Of a DNA stretch of 64,000 nucleotides, positions 34,117 through 44,639 are shown piece after piece. Position numbers and translations under genes: made by a program. Under the pieces are notes generated by a model. It ran no database searches, had not been told where the DNA came from, and saw only the letters and a program-made list of their open reading frames with translations. Source of the stretch: Solibaculum mannosilyticum (GTDB lineage Bacteria; Bacillota; Clostridia; Oscillospirales; Acutalibacteraceae); assembly GCF_015140235.1 (NCBI RefSeq), contig NZ_AP023321.1, positions 1,292,501 to 1,356,500 of the forward strand, written 5' to 3'. The number at the start of each line of letters is the position of its first letter. Within the stretch, counting starts at the first letter, position 1.

Positions 34117-37100
34117 TTACTCGTCCTTAGGACAGTTCTTCTTTTTCAGCAAAAGGACTGCCAAAACAGAAATTCCCAGCAATACCACAATTCCCAAAGG
34201 AGAACGTTCGCCGGTATCCGGGGATGTAGTACCCGATCCGCCGCCGGAGCTGGAGGAAGTGGGTTCCACAACCAAAACCACTTCCGGATTGGTTACAACC
34301 CATTGGCCGTCCTCAAATACGAGGCTGGTAGGATAGAGCCAATCCTCTCCCGGATGCGCTGGAATAACCTGCTGATATCCATACGGAAGCGGGATATCTT
34401 CATTGCTAAAGGGACCGATGTCTTCAAAGTACATATCTCCGCCGCCGGCTACCGGATTACCATCCATGTCTTCATAAGACACATGGAAAGAATACTCAGT
34501 AGGATCAATAGTGGGAATCACATTGAAGTTGACGGCATCCACATCCGCCTTTAATACTCCTGTCTCAGGATCTTTGGTAACCTGAACAGTCACTTCATTT
34601 TCTTCCGAAGCCTGGAGGGTAAATCCATACTTCTGAGCCAGATCTTCGGCTGCTGTCACCGTATTGCTGCCCTCAGAAAGGGTTACTTCTTCTTGAGCCA
34701 CCACATTTCCTTTATAGGTATAGGTCACAGGAAGGGTAAGGGTTTCCTGCTCGGAAGAAGGATCCTTTGTAGGACCGGTATAGTTGACTGCAGTACTGCG
34801 GAAAATTTGCGGCTGGTTAAAGTCACCGGTAATGCCTAGAGCGTAGAACCGGCCGTCGTAACTGACGCCTATATTGCGGGTAGTCTTGACCTGGCTGTAG
34901 AGAATGTCTTGACTGCCGCTCCAGGTACCGGTAGCAGCATCGAAATTCCAAGTATCCACCATATTGTCTTGACCCAGGTTCTGGACAGGGCCGGTGGCAA
35001 TTATGCCGCCATCCACTGCACCAATGGCGTAATACAAAGTTTGCTCTGAATCAAATGCACTGTTTTCGTCGCTGAGAAATTGATCCTCCTCATAATTGGT
35101 CCATGTGGTTCCATCGTACACTATGGTATTCGAGTACTCGGTGGTCTCTTTCCCTATCATGCTGTAGATCACACTATCGCAACCGCCGTACACTACCAAA
35201 GTATCTCCTGAGGCAAATGCACGGGCTCCGCTTCTTCCTACCGGCATGTCAGGCAGGTTGCCGATGATTTCACCGGTAGAGGGATCCAGCACCTTGACGC
35301 TCTTGAGCGTTTCCTGCAAGACCAGGTTTTCGTCGACGACTTCGCCGCCGATAGCCAGCAGTTGATCCTGATACACCGCTAAAGCCTCGGTCCCACCCAA
35401 AGTGGTGTTGACAGAAGTCCATGTACCGGTAGCCGTATCATAAGTGCCCAGTTTCTGCTGTCCTGTTGCTGTCGAATAATTTAAATAAATTTTGGTCAGT
35501 CCGCCGGCCATGGAATAAAGAGGATAATCTATGCCTCCCCCAAATTGGATGTCATCCGGCATAGAGGCCTTGGACCAGGTATCGCTTTCGATATCGTATA
35601 CTTCCATTACCAGTTGGTTGGTCTCTACAATAATACCTAGGGTAAGGATTTTGCCACCGGCTGCCGCCATAGACAAAGGATAGATATCGGACGAGGTCAG
35701 TTCATAACCATAGATATCGCCGTAGGAAAAATCGGGAGTGGACAGATCCGTATAGCCTTTGGTCGCATCCGTAATTTCAAAGAAATTACGGCCATATTGA
35801 CCATCCTGAGCTGTTACCAAAACCTCTTGTAGACCCGATGTACCTTCGGGCACAGCAAAGGTAATGGTGTTGTCGCTCCAGGATTTTACTTCAGCCTGCT
35901 TGTCACCGACAAGTATGGTCCCCTGCTCTTCTCCGAAGAAGTAACCTGAGAGAGTCGCTTTATTGCCGTCCATTTCCAAAGTATTGAGCACCGGCACCAA
36001 CTGACTGTCTTCAAAAGAAGCGGCTGCATCTACAAAACCGCCGGAAACACAAATGTCTTCCAGTCCAATAGCGTCTTCACGGTTGACGCCGCCTTTGACA
36101 CGGGCACAAATCTCGGCTGCATCATCGTATTGTGCGGAGAGCAGTGCTACGATTCCGGACACCATGGGAGTGGCCATCGAGGTACCGTCTGCATAATAAT
36201 AAGGAATGGCTTCCTTGCCGAATCCCACATTATCCAATTGGAAGGTGATACCAGGCTCTTTGTTCTTCATTTCGCCGCCAAGGCGCAGTGTAATGGTATC
36301 TCCTTCGTTTTTCAGGAAAGAGGCATCTTTTAATTCCTGAGTAGATTGATTCCAATTGTAGTCCATCATTCTCAAACGAGCGGGATAATATTGGCCGCTT
36401 ACCAACTGGGTTGTACTCAGAATTTGCCATTCTCCATTGGCATCTTGATACATAAGGGGCATAGTTTGTTCAAGACATGAAGAACCCATACTGGCCTGGA
36501 ATGCAAAATGAACCAAGGTATTCTCATCAATGGTATCCAAACCGACAAAATCAGATTTCTGGAAAGTCATCTCAATATAAAAGATTTCCCCCTCATTGAT
36601 GCCATCCAGAGAAATCTGTGTTCCTTTTCCCCCAATGTAACCGGGAGTCAACGAAGTCTGGTTGTCTTCCACTACCTGACCATCCTTATCCAGCACACGC
36701 AGGGCGACAGACGAACCGTCCTCAAAGTCCTCATAGAAATAGGACTGATCCTCATCCATCAACTGAGGCAGATATTGAGGCGGCATAGTGTGCTCATTGT
36801 AGGGGGATATGCTGGTATCCGAAGAGGTAGGAGCCAAAATCTGAGCGCCAGGGGCAAAGACATCCACCGTTCTCTCACCATAGCAGGAGAAAGGAGCATT
36901 GTGGCCCTGGCTTTCCAAAGCGCCTACTGTGATAATATAAGGGCTTCTCAGATTAGAACCTGTGTTCAGGTCGTTGTTGGTACCGGAATTGCCTGCAGCA
37001 AAACAGGATACCACTCCCAGTTCACCCAAAGCCTCCGTAGCTTTGGCAATGGACTGGAGCTGGATGCCATTATACGCCGAAGTCCCCCAGGAATTGTTGA

Positions 37101-37968
37101 TGGCAACGACGTTGACACCCGATTCTTTAGCAGCCTGGATGTAAGCATATCCTTCAATCGCACCGGCAAGATTGCCATTTGCTCCACCCAGGAATTTTAC
37201 CGCCATAATTTCGGCATCGGCACTTACACCTGCACCGCCTTCGGCATTATCCCACTGGGCGGCAATGACACCGGCACAATGGGTCCCGTGGCCAACGATG
37301 GTATCCATGGGATCATCCCTCAGATCTTCCCCGTCGCATACATTAAAGCCATAGGTGCCGCCGCCCATAGCTGTCAGCTCGGGATACTTCAAACCGTCAT
37401 CCCACATGATATTTTTCAAATCAGGATGATTGTAGTCCACACCACTATCCAGTACGGCCACGACAGGCGCTTCGCTGGTAGGAGAGGAAGTTTTATCCCA
37501 TGCCTCTGCAATGTTGGCATCCACTGCCTTATCGGTCTCCATTTTGTTTTCGATGCCCCACTGGTAATCGTAGTAGGGATCTTCCGGAGATGCATACATT
37601 TCTACATAGTAGTTGGGTTCCGCAAATTCTACTGTAGGCAGTTTTTCCAAATCTTCAATCAGGGACTCTGTATCCTGATTTCCTTTCACCAAAACCAGAG
37701 TCTCTTCCTGAGAACCATTGATGTCATTGCTGTAAGCTACAGGAGTGTCGTCTCCTGAAATCTCCATCAGCGGTGTAACTTCAAAGCCCAAGCTTCGGTT
37801 TCTCGCATTGAGAGAGCTGATATCCCCATTGACACATACAATGGCTTCCCCCTCTGCATAGGCACGAGATGGAGGATCCGTCTCTAATTTTGTCGGTTGG
37901 GCCAAAGCACTGGTCGAAATGCCTGCTATCAGCGCGAGTGACAGCACGATACTAATTGCTCTTTTCAT
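34117..37968 (-). CDS. Giant secreted S8 (subtilisin-like) protease, cell-wall anchored
   Basis: A 1283-aa protein. Signal peptide about 1-23 (ending STSALA). An inhibitor-like pro-region extends to about 125. The S8 catalytic domain has AVLDSGVD (Asp174), GHGTHCAG (His227) and DGTSMATP (Ser597). About 210 residues, a beta-rich MAM/jelly-roll-like insert, separate the VDVFAPGAQIL strand (about 370) from the Ser motif. An IPT/TIG-like stretch (about 660-730) is followed by kelch-like repeats (about 760-1110) and an MucBP-like segment. The C-terminus SPDTGERS, membrane helix and KKK tail form an LPxTG-like sorting signal with Ser in the first position. It is probably a surface protease acting on host or dietary protein; that is inference. 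Confidence 0.92.
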   Translation of the reverse strand: MKRAISIVLSLALIAGISTSALAQPTKLETDPPSRAYAEGEAIVCVNGDISSLNARNRSLGFEVTPLMEISGDDTPVAYSNDINGSQEETLVLVKGNQDTESLIEDLEKLPTVEFAEPNYYVEMYASPEDPYYDYQWGIENKMETDKAVDANIAEAWDKTSSPTSEAPVVAVLDSGVDYNHPDLKNIMWDDGLKYPELTAMGGGTYGFNVCDGEDLRDDPMDTIVGHGTHCAGVIAAQWDNAEGGAGVSADAEIMAVKFLGGANGNLAGAIEGYAYIQAAKESGVNVVAINNSWGTSAYNGIQLQSIAKATEALGELGVVSCFAAGNSGTNNDLNTGSNLRSPYIITVGALESQGHNAPFSCYGERTVDVFAPGAQILAPTSSDTSISPYNEHTMPPQYLPQLMDEDQSYFYEDFEDGSSVALRVLDKDGQVVEDNQTSLTPGYIGGKGTQISLDGINEGEIFYIEMTFQKSDFVGLDTIDENTLVHFAFQASMGSSCLEQTMPLMYQDANGEWQILSTTQLVSGQYYPARLRMMDYNWNQSTQELKDASFLKNEGDTITLRLGGEMKNKEPGITFQLDNVGFGKEAIPYYYADGTSMATPMVSGIVALLSAQYDDAAEICARVKGGVNREDAIGLEDICVSGGFVDAAASFEDSQLVPVLNTLEMDGNKATLSGYFFGEEQGTILVGDKQAEVKSWSDNTITFAVPEGTSGLQEVLVTAQDGQYGRNFFEITDATKGYTDLSTPDFSYGDIYGYELTSSDIYPLSMAAAGGKILTLGIIVETNQLVMEVYDIESDTWSKASMPDDIQFGGGIDYPLYSMAGGLTKIYLNYSTATGQQKLGTYDTATGTWTSVNTTLGGTEALAVYQDQLLAIGGEVVDENLVLQETLKSVKVLDPSTGEIIGNLPDMPVGRSGARAFASGDTLVVYGGCDSVIYSMIGKETTEYSNTIVYDGTTWTNYEEDQFLSDENSAFDSEQTLYYAIGAVDGGIIATGPVQNLGQDNMVDTWNFDAATGTWSGSQDILYSQVKTTRNIGVSYDGRFYALGITGDFNQPQIFRSTAVNYTGPTKDPSSEQETLTLPVTYTYKGNVVAQEEVTLSEGSNTVTAAEDLAQKYGFTLQASEENEVTVQVTKDPETGVLKADVDAVNFNVIPTIDPTEYSFHVSYEDMDGNPVAGGGDMYFEDIGPFSNEDIPLPYGYQQVIPAHPGEDWLYPTSLVFEDGQWVVTNPEVVLVVEPTSSSSGGGSGTTSPDTGERSPLGIVVLLGISVLAVLLLKKKNCPKDE

Positions 37969-38279
37969 ACGATCTTCAAAACCTCCTTAATGTTCACTTC
38001 CTTGCTTCCCATAAGATGATATGGCATTCCTCCAATCCCTTTGAAGTATCCTATTCTGTATATTTTAACAAACTGTGTTCTAAAATGGAAGACTCCCAAC
38101 AACAAGTAGATAAAAATTATTAAACGTTTTTCTTTCTCACAATTCATAAAGCTGGTAATATTAAATTTACCTCGTCCATTTATGTGAAATATATCTATAA
38201 TTACTATATATTTATTGACTTTATTTCCTATTTTCTTATAATAAGCAGTATAAGAAACTATAAAAACAGGTGATTAAAA
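37969..38279. other. Intergenic region, S8 protease / lipoprotein
   Basis: A/T-rich and non-coding. It holds the leader of the leftward protease gene (GGAGG at about 37981) and the rightward promoter at 38215-38242. I see no RNA gene or repeat in it. Confidence 0.5.
38215..38242 (+). promoter_or_regulatory. Promoter of lipoprotein gene
   Basis: TTGACT (38215-38220), 16 bp, TATAAT (38237-38242), 37 bp before the start codon. Confidence 0.75.
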
Positions 38280-38801
38280 ATGGCAAAAAGAAAAAGTCTT
38301 ATCTTGGTGATAATTATGATCCTCCTTGCTCTAAATTTATCTTCCTGCCATTATCATGGTTACCTTCCTCTTCCCAAACCGGATCAAATGATTCTTCACT
38401 ATAAAACCGGTGAAGAAAAACAGTTTTCTCCAAACGATGAGCAGTTTGAAGCATTGTTTGAATGTGTGTCCACCGACCTTTGGATTATTGGGAGTTCCCC
38501 CATTTATTGTGCTTGTTACCATGAGGGAGAAGAATATCGGTGGCAACAGGAAGACTATCTCCGCCTGGTCTATAATCAGGAAACCACCCTTATAGAACCT
38601 TATCAGGAAATTCCGGAGGGGCTTACTGTTACCAGTATTATTTTTACTCCCAATGCAAACTGGGAGGAGTATGACTGCAACCCAAATGAGCGTTATTATT
38701 TGGAAACACCAGACGAGATGTTTAAATCCTACTTTGATACTTCTGATAAAAATGCACCCTATTATCCACCGCTTGCTGAACTCTTTGATCAACTTAAGTA
38801 A
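38280..38801 (+). CDS. Putative lipoprotein of unknown function
   Basis: A 173-aa protein with a lipoprotein signal (LILVIIMILLALNLSSC, lipidated Cys about 23). The mature part is acidic and aromatic-rich with no family I recognise (HYKTGEEKQFSPNDEQF, WRQQEDYLRLVYN-like region, ANWEEYDCNPNERYYLE). It is flanked by the two giant surface proteins but oppositely oriented, with its own promoter and terminator, so it is not part of their operons. Confidence 0.75.
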   Translation: MAKRKSLILVIIMILLALNLSSCHYHGYLPLPKPDQMILHYKTGEEKQFSPNDEQFEALFECVSTDLWIIGSSPIYCACYHEGEEYRWQQEDYLRLVYNQETTLIEPYQEIPEGLTVTSIIFTPNANWEEYDCNPNERYYLETPDEMFKSYFDTSDKNAPYYPPLAELFDQLK

Positions 38802-38838
38802 AAACCGCCTTCCCCAACAATATGGGAAGGCGGTTTTT
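38801..38838. terminator. Bidirectional terminator, lipoprotein / GH92
   Basis: AAAACCGCCTTCCC and GGGAAGGCGGTTTT, a perfect 14-bp stem between convergent genes. Confidence 0.9.
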
Positions 38839-38864
38839 TCCTAGTTAAAGACAGGATATCAAAT

Positions 38865-41800
38865 TTATTTCACTGCTGTCTTTTGTTTGAGATAGACACA
38901 GATCATAACACCCGCCGATGCTGCAAGAAGCAGTAAAATTGGCAAAGGTGAACTGGTTGCGTCGGTGTTTGGCGAATCGGTACCAGATGATCCGCTGCCT
39001 GTGGATTGAGATGGCTCAGAAGACGATCCTTCCTCTGGTGAACTGGATATGGGAGGTATTTCTTCCTTAAGCTCTGAAATGGCATCCAACAGGGCTTCAT
39101 ATGCGTTGTCCACATCATCCTGACTGGCCGACGGATCTTCTAATACGTCCTTTGCTTGCTCGAGAGCCTCTGTAAAGGCAGTCCAAGTTTCGTCGGTATA
39201 ATCGCCTTTTTGTTTGTCCTTATGAGCCTGGTACAATTCCTCCAGCTTTGCCTTGTCGACGGCTACAGGCTTTTCTACTACAGTAACAACACAACGATCA
39301 AAAACATTAGGATCAGTATCCAGAGACGCTGTAATAGTAACTTCTCCCGCTTTCAGAGCAGTTACCATTCCGTTTTCATCCACGGTAGCCACTGTCTCAT
39401 CCGACGATCTCCATACGATTGTTCCTGCATCCGCCGGAGTAACGGTTGCTGTCAGCTGAGTGGTCTGACCTGCTTCCAGCTGCGTCTCGGATGGATCCAC
39501 TTTGATTTCCGGAATGATCACAGGCTTGTCCTCAACCGTAACGATACAGCTGCTCTGAATACTGGGATCGGTATCCAGAGATGCTGTAATAGTAGCTTCT
39601 CCCGCTTTCAGAGCAGTTACCATTCCGTTTTCATCCACGGTAGCCACTGTCTCATCCGACGATCTCCACACAATTGTTCCTGCATCCGCCGGAGTAACGG
39701 TTGCTGTCAGCTGAGTGGTCTGACCTGCTTCCAGCTGTGTCTCGGATGGATCCACTTTGATTTCTGGAATAGCCTCAGAACCAATCAGTTCAATTTCCGC
39801 CAAGCGGAGATCACGTTCTTCATCAAACTGGAATTTAAAGTATTTGTAGGGCGATTGCTTTGATTCATCCAAAGCGTAGGGACGGGTATACTTGCCCCAC
39901 TGGAAGGTCTGATCTTCTCTGCTGTCCAACAAAACCCATTCCTGGCCGTCCATAGATCCATAAAGCGCAAAAGAATGAGGCATATTGGAGGTATCGGCAT
40001 CCGATGTGAGGGTATACATGGAAACTACTTTTTCTTCAGGTGTATAGAAAACAATCTCCTTGTTTTGACCCTTCAAAGAACCGGCTGAATCGCTGGAGTT
40101 GTCAAAGAGATAACGGGTTTCATCAGAAGTCCCGCAAACTACCGTTGCCTTATCCTCTTCGATGGTAGATGCAACGGTCACATCGGAGGGGATAATATCA
40201 GCCAAAGGCTTCGGCTTTGCATCGCCGGATGTGATGGAAGAAGGTACTGCATCGCTGCCGGTTCCCCAATTGGAGGGGGTAGAACCCATCTCAAAATCAA
40301 TGACGCCGCCGGCTGTCAATTGATCATGAGTAAAGTACACTTTATCGTAGTCCTCTCCATTGAATTTGACATTCTGGATGTAGACGTTTTCACGGGAGTT
40401 TTCAGGGGCGTTGATAACCAGTTGCTTACCGTTTTCCAACCGGATTGTAGCCTTGGTGTACAACGGTGAAGTGATGCTATATTCCGCTGTCCCTACGCTG
40501 GCCGGATAGAATCCCAAGGCGTTAAACACATACCAAGCGGATGCAGCTCCGTTGTCCTCATCGCCCAGATAGCCTTGACCGATGGTATTGCCGGTATAAC
40601 ACCGGGCAATCACGTCCCGTGTCAATTCCTGGGTGCGGTAGGGTTGTCCTAGATAATTGTAAAGATGGGTGATAGACATGGACGGCTCGTTGGTATGATT
40701 GTACTGTCCCAACCGCACTTCCCGCATTTCTCTTTGTCCTACGTCTTTACCGCGCATGTCCTCACTAAAGAGGTCGTCGAGGCGCTTTAACGCCGCTTCT
40801 TTACCGCCGTACAGATTAATCATACCCTGGATATCCTGAACCGCTGTAAAAGACATGTTCCACGCATTGGATTCACAATAGTCGTATCCGCTTTTCTCAT
40901 GCCAAGCGCTGGGATCAAATTCATCCATACTGTTAACACGGAAAGTCCCGTCGGAGTTGCGGCCCATATACCATCCCAGATCCTCGTTAAAGTAGTTGAC
41001 ATAGTTGAGGGCACGGTTTTTATAATAGACTGCTTCATCGGTTTTTCCTAAGATTTCAGCCATTTTGGAAATGTTATAGTCGTTGATGGTGTCTTCCATT
41101 CCCCAGGAGAACGACTCATGGACGTCTCTGGAAACGTATCCGCGGAATACCGAAGTAGCTGTCTGGATCCGTCCACCCTTGTCCAAATTATCCGAAACGA
41201 CCGCGCTGTTTTTCAGGGAAGCGTCAAAAGCTGCCTCGTAATCGAACTGGATCCCCTTTGCCATCGCATCGCCAAAGATAGCGTCGGCATGGGTGCCCAA
41301 CATACAGTTAATTGCACCGGGAGCCACCCATCGGGAAACCCATCCGCTGTCTTTGTAGTGTTCCAGCAATCCATCGATCATCTCACCAGCCATGGTGGGT
41401 GTAAACAAAGAATAGGCAGGCCAGGCGGAACGGTAGGTATCCCAGAAGCCGTTAATGGTGTACATCTTCCCTGATGTTACCACTGGTTCGGTAGGCTGGC
41501 TGTGATACGGGCTGGAATAGACCCATTCCTCCTGTTCATTGGTGCCGGCGTTTTCCGAATAAAGAGTAGGATAGGCAAACATACGGTAAAGACCGGAATA
41601 GAGAGTAGTCTTTTGATCAAAGCTGGCTCCCTCTACCTGGATCACGCCAAGCTGATTATCCCACTCCGCCTGAGCTTTTTGGAAGGTGGAATCAAACGTA
41701 TCGTTTTCAGCAATCTCCAGCTCCAGATTATGTTTCGCCTGCTCCTCACTGATAAAAGAAGTAGCCAGCTTCATGGTGACGGTATTGGTATCACTACCAA

Positions 41801-44639
41801 ATTTGATGATACCCATTTTGGTATCCACCGCTTTTGCCGCTTCATACGGCTGATCGATGACACCATAGATGTACATTCTGGTAGCGCCGTTGGCCCGGCC
41901 AGGGCTATATTCCCCATGCCCGTAAACATGGTCGGAATAGGCGGTAAAACTGCCGTCCCCGTGGAAGGTAAGGCCTCCGTCAGCCCATTCACAGTCGAAA
42001 ATCAGGTTGCGGTTCTGGCTGTCTTCCGGGAAGGTGAAGCGGGTGTACATGGCGTGAGAAGTGGGAGTAACCTCCATTGTCACATTGGAGGCAGGTGTCC
42101 CCTCTTCAAAGGTGACGCTGTAATAATGGGCCTTTGCCTCCTCTTTTTCATGGGTAAAGGTAGAGGCACGGCGGTCGGCATTGATGTCGGTTCCGGTGGT
42201 GACAGAGTCGTAATCAATATCTGTATTGGGCATAAACTGCCAGGTCCCCCAGTCACCCAACCAGGGGGATGCCGCATGGGTAATGGTCATATGGCGCAAA
42301 ACAGTTTTAGATCCCGCCAATTGGTAAACATAGGGAGTTGTATTCTTGGAATCGGTGGCAGGGGCAATGGAATTAAATCCATGAGGCATTGTCACCAAAG
42401 GAGTGGTAATACCGCGGGAATAGCTCCAGGTATTGTTGGTGCCGCGCAGGATATTGACGTAATCGGACAGATGGTCATACTCAATGGGAGGCTGCGTTTC
42501 AATTTTAATATCGTCAAAATAGCCCAGGAATACCGTATCCTTTTGAGGGTTATCGGCTTTATGATATCCGATCAAAATCTGTTCAATGGTCTTCCCCTGT
42601 GCTACGGAACCGATGTTGGAATAGATGTGGTTCCACTGCATATAGGATAAAATATCGGCTTCTCCTTGTTCCATAGGGCTGACAATAGCGCCGTATTGGT
42701 CCCTGGCACCCAGTTCACTCAGATAGGTGCCGTCGCTGAATTTCAAGTCAACGGCCATGTGTTGGGATGTAAAATCAAAATCGTAACCATCCGGATCGTC
42801 CAGAGCCGGGAAAAATACATAACTCAGGTTGGTGTTTTGTGTGACGGGAATGGACAAACCATCATAAATAACATTGTAGCAGTAGGCTTCCTCATCGCCC
42901 ATATGACGGCCTTTGACTTCCAATGCACTCCAGCCTGTCCATCCGGTGGAGGTCAGATTGCTGTAAGCTTCAGACGGGCCCCGGCTCTTTCTGGTTTTCA
43001 TGGGAGAGGATTCCATATCCTGGCCGTCCTTGGCCTGTACAGTCATTTGTGCTTGAGATACTTGGGCTTCTTTTCCATCTGCCGGCGTACCCAACAGATG
43101 CAGTTCAGAGAACTGTGTTACATCAGTTGCGCCGTTGATTTTGGAAATCACCAGTTTGTACTGCTGATAAGCTGTGTGATTCTCAAAAGAAAAACTGCGC
43201 AGATCCCGCTCAATGCGGAAGGTTTCACCCTCCCGGGAATCCAGCTCATCCCATTGGTCTCCATCGTTGGAGCCATAAAGAGTCCAGTCCATGGGATTGC
43301 GGTTGGGCATATCCGGGCCGGAACCCATTATGTAGGTATCAATCACAAAAGGCTTTGTCAATGCAAAAGAGACGGATACTGTCTTTCCATCCACAGGGAT
43401 TGTGGAGGTGACGTATTTGCTGCCGGTATCGAAGTCAAATAACTTATCCTTGCCTTCATTTTCGTTAAAATCCGGATCTCCGTCCAGTGTAGACATATCG
43501 ATGTACGGAGTAGCGCATCCCGGCAAGACGCCTCGCATCTGAACTTCTGAAAATTGAGTCATCGGAGCACCGTGGTTGCCGACGATTTCCAATTTGAACC
43601 ACTGGTAGGTCCCCGGCTGCGCAATGGCAAACGTCAGCTTTTGCTGGCGGTTGTTAAAGGTGACATTTTTTTGTTTATCGATGACTTTCCAATCAGCCCC
43701 ATCGGAAGAACCATAAAGGGTCCAGGAAAGGGGATCCCGGCCATCCTCATCGTTGCCGGAAGCAATGATATATTCTGTGGTTTCACAGGCTTTTTTCAGC
43801 CGGAAAGACAGCGTCAGCGGTTGCTCGGCAGTTCCTACGGTAGAGGTGACGTATTTGGAATTGGTGTTATAATCAAACAAATTGCTGATGACATCGATAT
43901 CATTGACCGGATCAGGGGCTTCCACGGAATCCGGATCCAAAAGCGATGTCAGATCAACGGCAGGTTCCACCATTTGACTGGCCAGTTGCAACTCTGAAAA
44001 CTGGGTCATTGGTGCGCCACAGTTTTGCGTTACAACTATTTTATAATAACGGTAAGCGGTGGCATTGGAAAAAGAAAAGGTCTTTTTCTCTTCCCGGGAG
44101 GAGAAGGTAACGCCTTGCTGTTTATCCAGTTCCACCCAGGTCTCTTTGTCCTGTGAGCCGAAAAATGTCCATGCAGAAGGATCGCGGCTGGGTTCATCTG
44201 TACCCGAAGCAATCAGATATGTCTGGACCGCTGCCGGCTGCTCCAATTCAAAACCGACTTCCACCGGCTCAGATTCACTGGGCTTAACACTGGTCAGGAA
44301 TTTGCTGCTGGTACTGTAGTCAAACAGATTGTGTTTGCCTTCTTCCGCCTTGAAGTCCTGGCTTCCCCAAATGGTATCGGAACAAACCAGATGGGTGACG
44401 TCCCCTTCCAGCCTTCCTACATCGGATACAGCTTCCACATTTTTGCTGCGGTCGCCGTCCAATTTTGACTCCAGGGGACTTGGATCTTCCGATTCAAATG
44501 AAGTTTCAAAATGAATCTCCTGCGGTGACGTATCGTCCAAACTGGTAGCCGATACAGTCGAGAGGCACAAGCTCAGGATACAGGTAATAGAGAGCAAAAA
44601 GCTCATCGGTCTCCTGAGTTTTCTCAGATGGTCGTTCAA
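38865..44639 (-). CDS. Giant surface GH92 alpha-mannosidase with discoidin, Big2 and FIVAR domains
   Basis: A 1924-aa exported glycosidase. Signal peptide (FLLSITCILSLCLSTVSA), three tandem F5/8-discoidin-like sugar-binding modules (repeating ATxYQxxKLxI...ITQFSE and TxWTLYGSSDG), a linker domain, then the GH92 core with PWLGDWGTWQF, INGFWDTYRSAWP, NEPSMSITHLYNY and GDEDNGAASAWYVFNALGF. GH92 enzymes are Ca-dependent exo-mannosidases for host or yeast N-glycans. A fourth discoidin-like module, two near-identical Big2 Ig-like repeats and a FIVAR module (YTDETWTAFTEAL) precede a weak sorting signal (SPNTDA, hydrophobic helix, KQK). The start is TTG 44639 behind AAGGAGAG; the ATG 13 codons upstream would put charged residues before the signal. 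Confidence 0.93.
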   Translation of the reverse strand: MNDHLRKLRRPMSFLLSITCILSLCLSTVSATSLDDTSPQEIHFETSFESEDPSPLESKLDGDRSKNVEAVSDVGRLEGDVTHLVCSDTIWGSQDFKAEEGKHNLFDYSTSSKFLTSVKPSESEPVEVGFELEQPAAVQTYLIASGTDEPSRDPSAWTFFGSQDKETWVELDKQQGVTFSSREEKKTFSFSNATAYRYYKIVVTQNCGAPMTQFSELQLASQMVEPAVDLTSLLDPDSVEAPDPVNDIDVISNLFDYNTNSKYVTSTVGTAEQPLTLSFRLKKACETTEYIIASGNDEDGRDPLSWTLYGSSDGADWKVIDKQKNVTFNNRQQKLTFAIAQPGTYQWFKLEIVGNHGAPMTQFSEVQMRGVLPGCATPYIDMSTLDGDPDFNENEGKDKLFDFDTGSKYVTSTIPVDGKTVSVSFALTKPFVIDTYIMGSGPDMPNRNPMDWTLYGSNDGDQWDELDSREGETFRIERDLRSFSFENHTAYQQYKLVISKINGATDVTQFSELHLLGTPADGKEAQVSQAQMTVQAKDGQDMESSPMKTRKSRGPSEAYSNLTSTGWTGWSALEVKGRHMGDEEAYCYNVIYDGLSIPVTQNTNLSYVFFPALDDPDGYDFDFTSQHMAVDLKFSDGTYLSELGARDQYGAIVSPMEQGEADILSYMQWNHIYSNIGSVAQGKTIEQILIGYHKADNPQKDTVFLGYFDDIKIETQPPIEYDHLSDYVNILRGTNNTWSYSRGITTPLVTMPHGFNSIAPATDSKNTTPYVYQLAGSKTVLRHMTITHAASPWLGDWGTWQFMPNTDIDYDSVTTGTDINADRRASTFTHEKEEAKAHYYSVTFEEGTPASNVTMEVTPTSHAMYTRFTFPEDSQNRNLIFDCEWADGGLTFHGDGSFTAYSDHVYGHGEYSPGRANGATRMYIYGVIDQPYEAAKAVDTKMGIIKFGSDTNTVTMKLATSFISEEQAKHNLELEIAENDTFDSTFQKAQAEWDNQLGVIQVEGASFDQKTTLYSGLYRMFAYPTLYSENAGTNEQEEWVYSSPYHSQPTEPVVTSGKMYTINGFWDTYRSAWPAYSLFTPTMAGEMIDGLLEHYKDSGWVSRWVAPGAINCMLGTHADAIFGDAMAKGIQFDYEAAFDASLKNSAVVSDNLDKGGRIQTATSVFRGYVSRDVHESFSWGMEDTINDYNISKMAEILGKTDEAVYYKNRALNYVNYFNEDLGWYMGRNSDGTFRVNSMDEFDPSAWHEKSGYDYCESNAWNMSFTAVQDIQGMINLYGGKEAALKRLDDLFSEDMRGKDVGQREMREVRLGQYNHTNEPSMSITHLYNYLGQPYRTQELTRDVIARCYTGNTIGQGYLGDEDNGAASAWYVFNALGFYPASVGTAEYSITSPLYTKATIRLENGKQLVINAPENSRENVYIQNVKFNGEDYDKVYFTHDQLTAGGVIDFEMGSTPSNWGTGSDAVPSSITSGDAKPKPLADIIPSDVTVASTIEEDKATVVCGTSDETRYLFDNSSDSAGSLKGQNKEIVFYTPEEKVVSMYTLTSDADTSNMPHSFALYGSMDGQEWVLLDSREDQTFQWGKYTRPYALDESKQSPYKYFKFQFDEERDLRLAEIELIGSEAIPEIKVDPSETQLEAGQTTQLTATVTPADAGTIVWRSSDETVATVDENGMVTALKAGEATITASLDTDPSIQSSCIVTVEDKPVIIPEIKVDPSETQLEAGQTTQLTATVTPADAGTIVWRSSDETVATVDENGMVTALKAGEVTITASLDTDPNVFDRCVVTVVEKPVAVDKAKLEELYQAHKDKQKGDYTDETWTAFTEALEQAKDVLEDPSASQDDVDNAYEALLDAISELKEEIPPISSSPEEGSSSEPSQSTGSGSSGTDSPNTDATSSPLPILLLLAASAGVMICVYLKQKTAVK
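39310..39770 (-). repeat. Tandem duplication encoding two Big2 domains
   Basis: Two near-identical 206-bp copies at 39310-39515 and 39565-39770, period 255 bp (85 codons). They differ at only a handful of bases, so the duplication is recent or kept alike by gene conversion. Confidence 0.9.

Noticed and set aside
36508-37758. 416-codon plus-strand frame opposite the S8 protease
   Set aside because: Lies wholly inside the catalytic-domain coding region; no start signals and low-complexity product.
41502-42650. 382-codon plus-strand frame opposite the GH92 gene
   Set aside because: Antisense to conserved GH92 sequence; no ribosome site.
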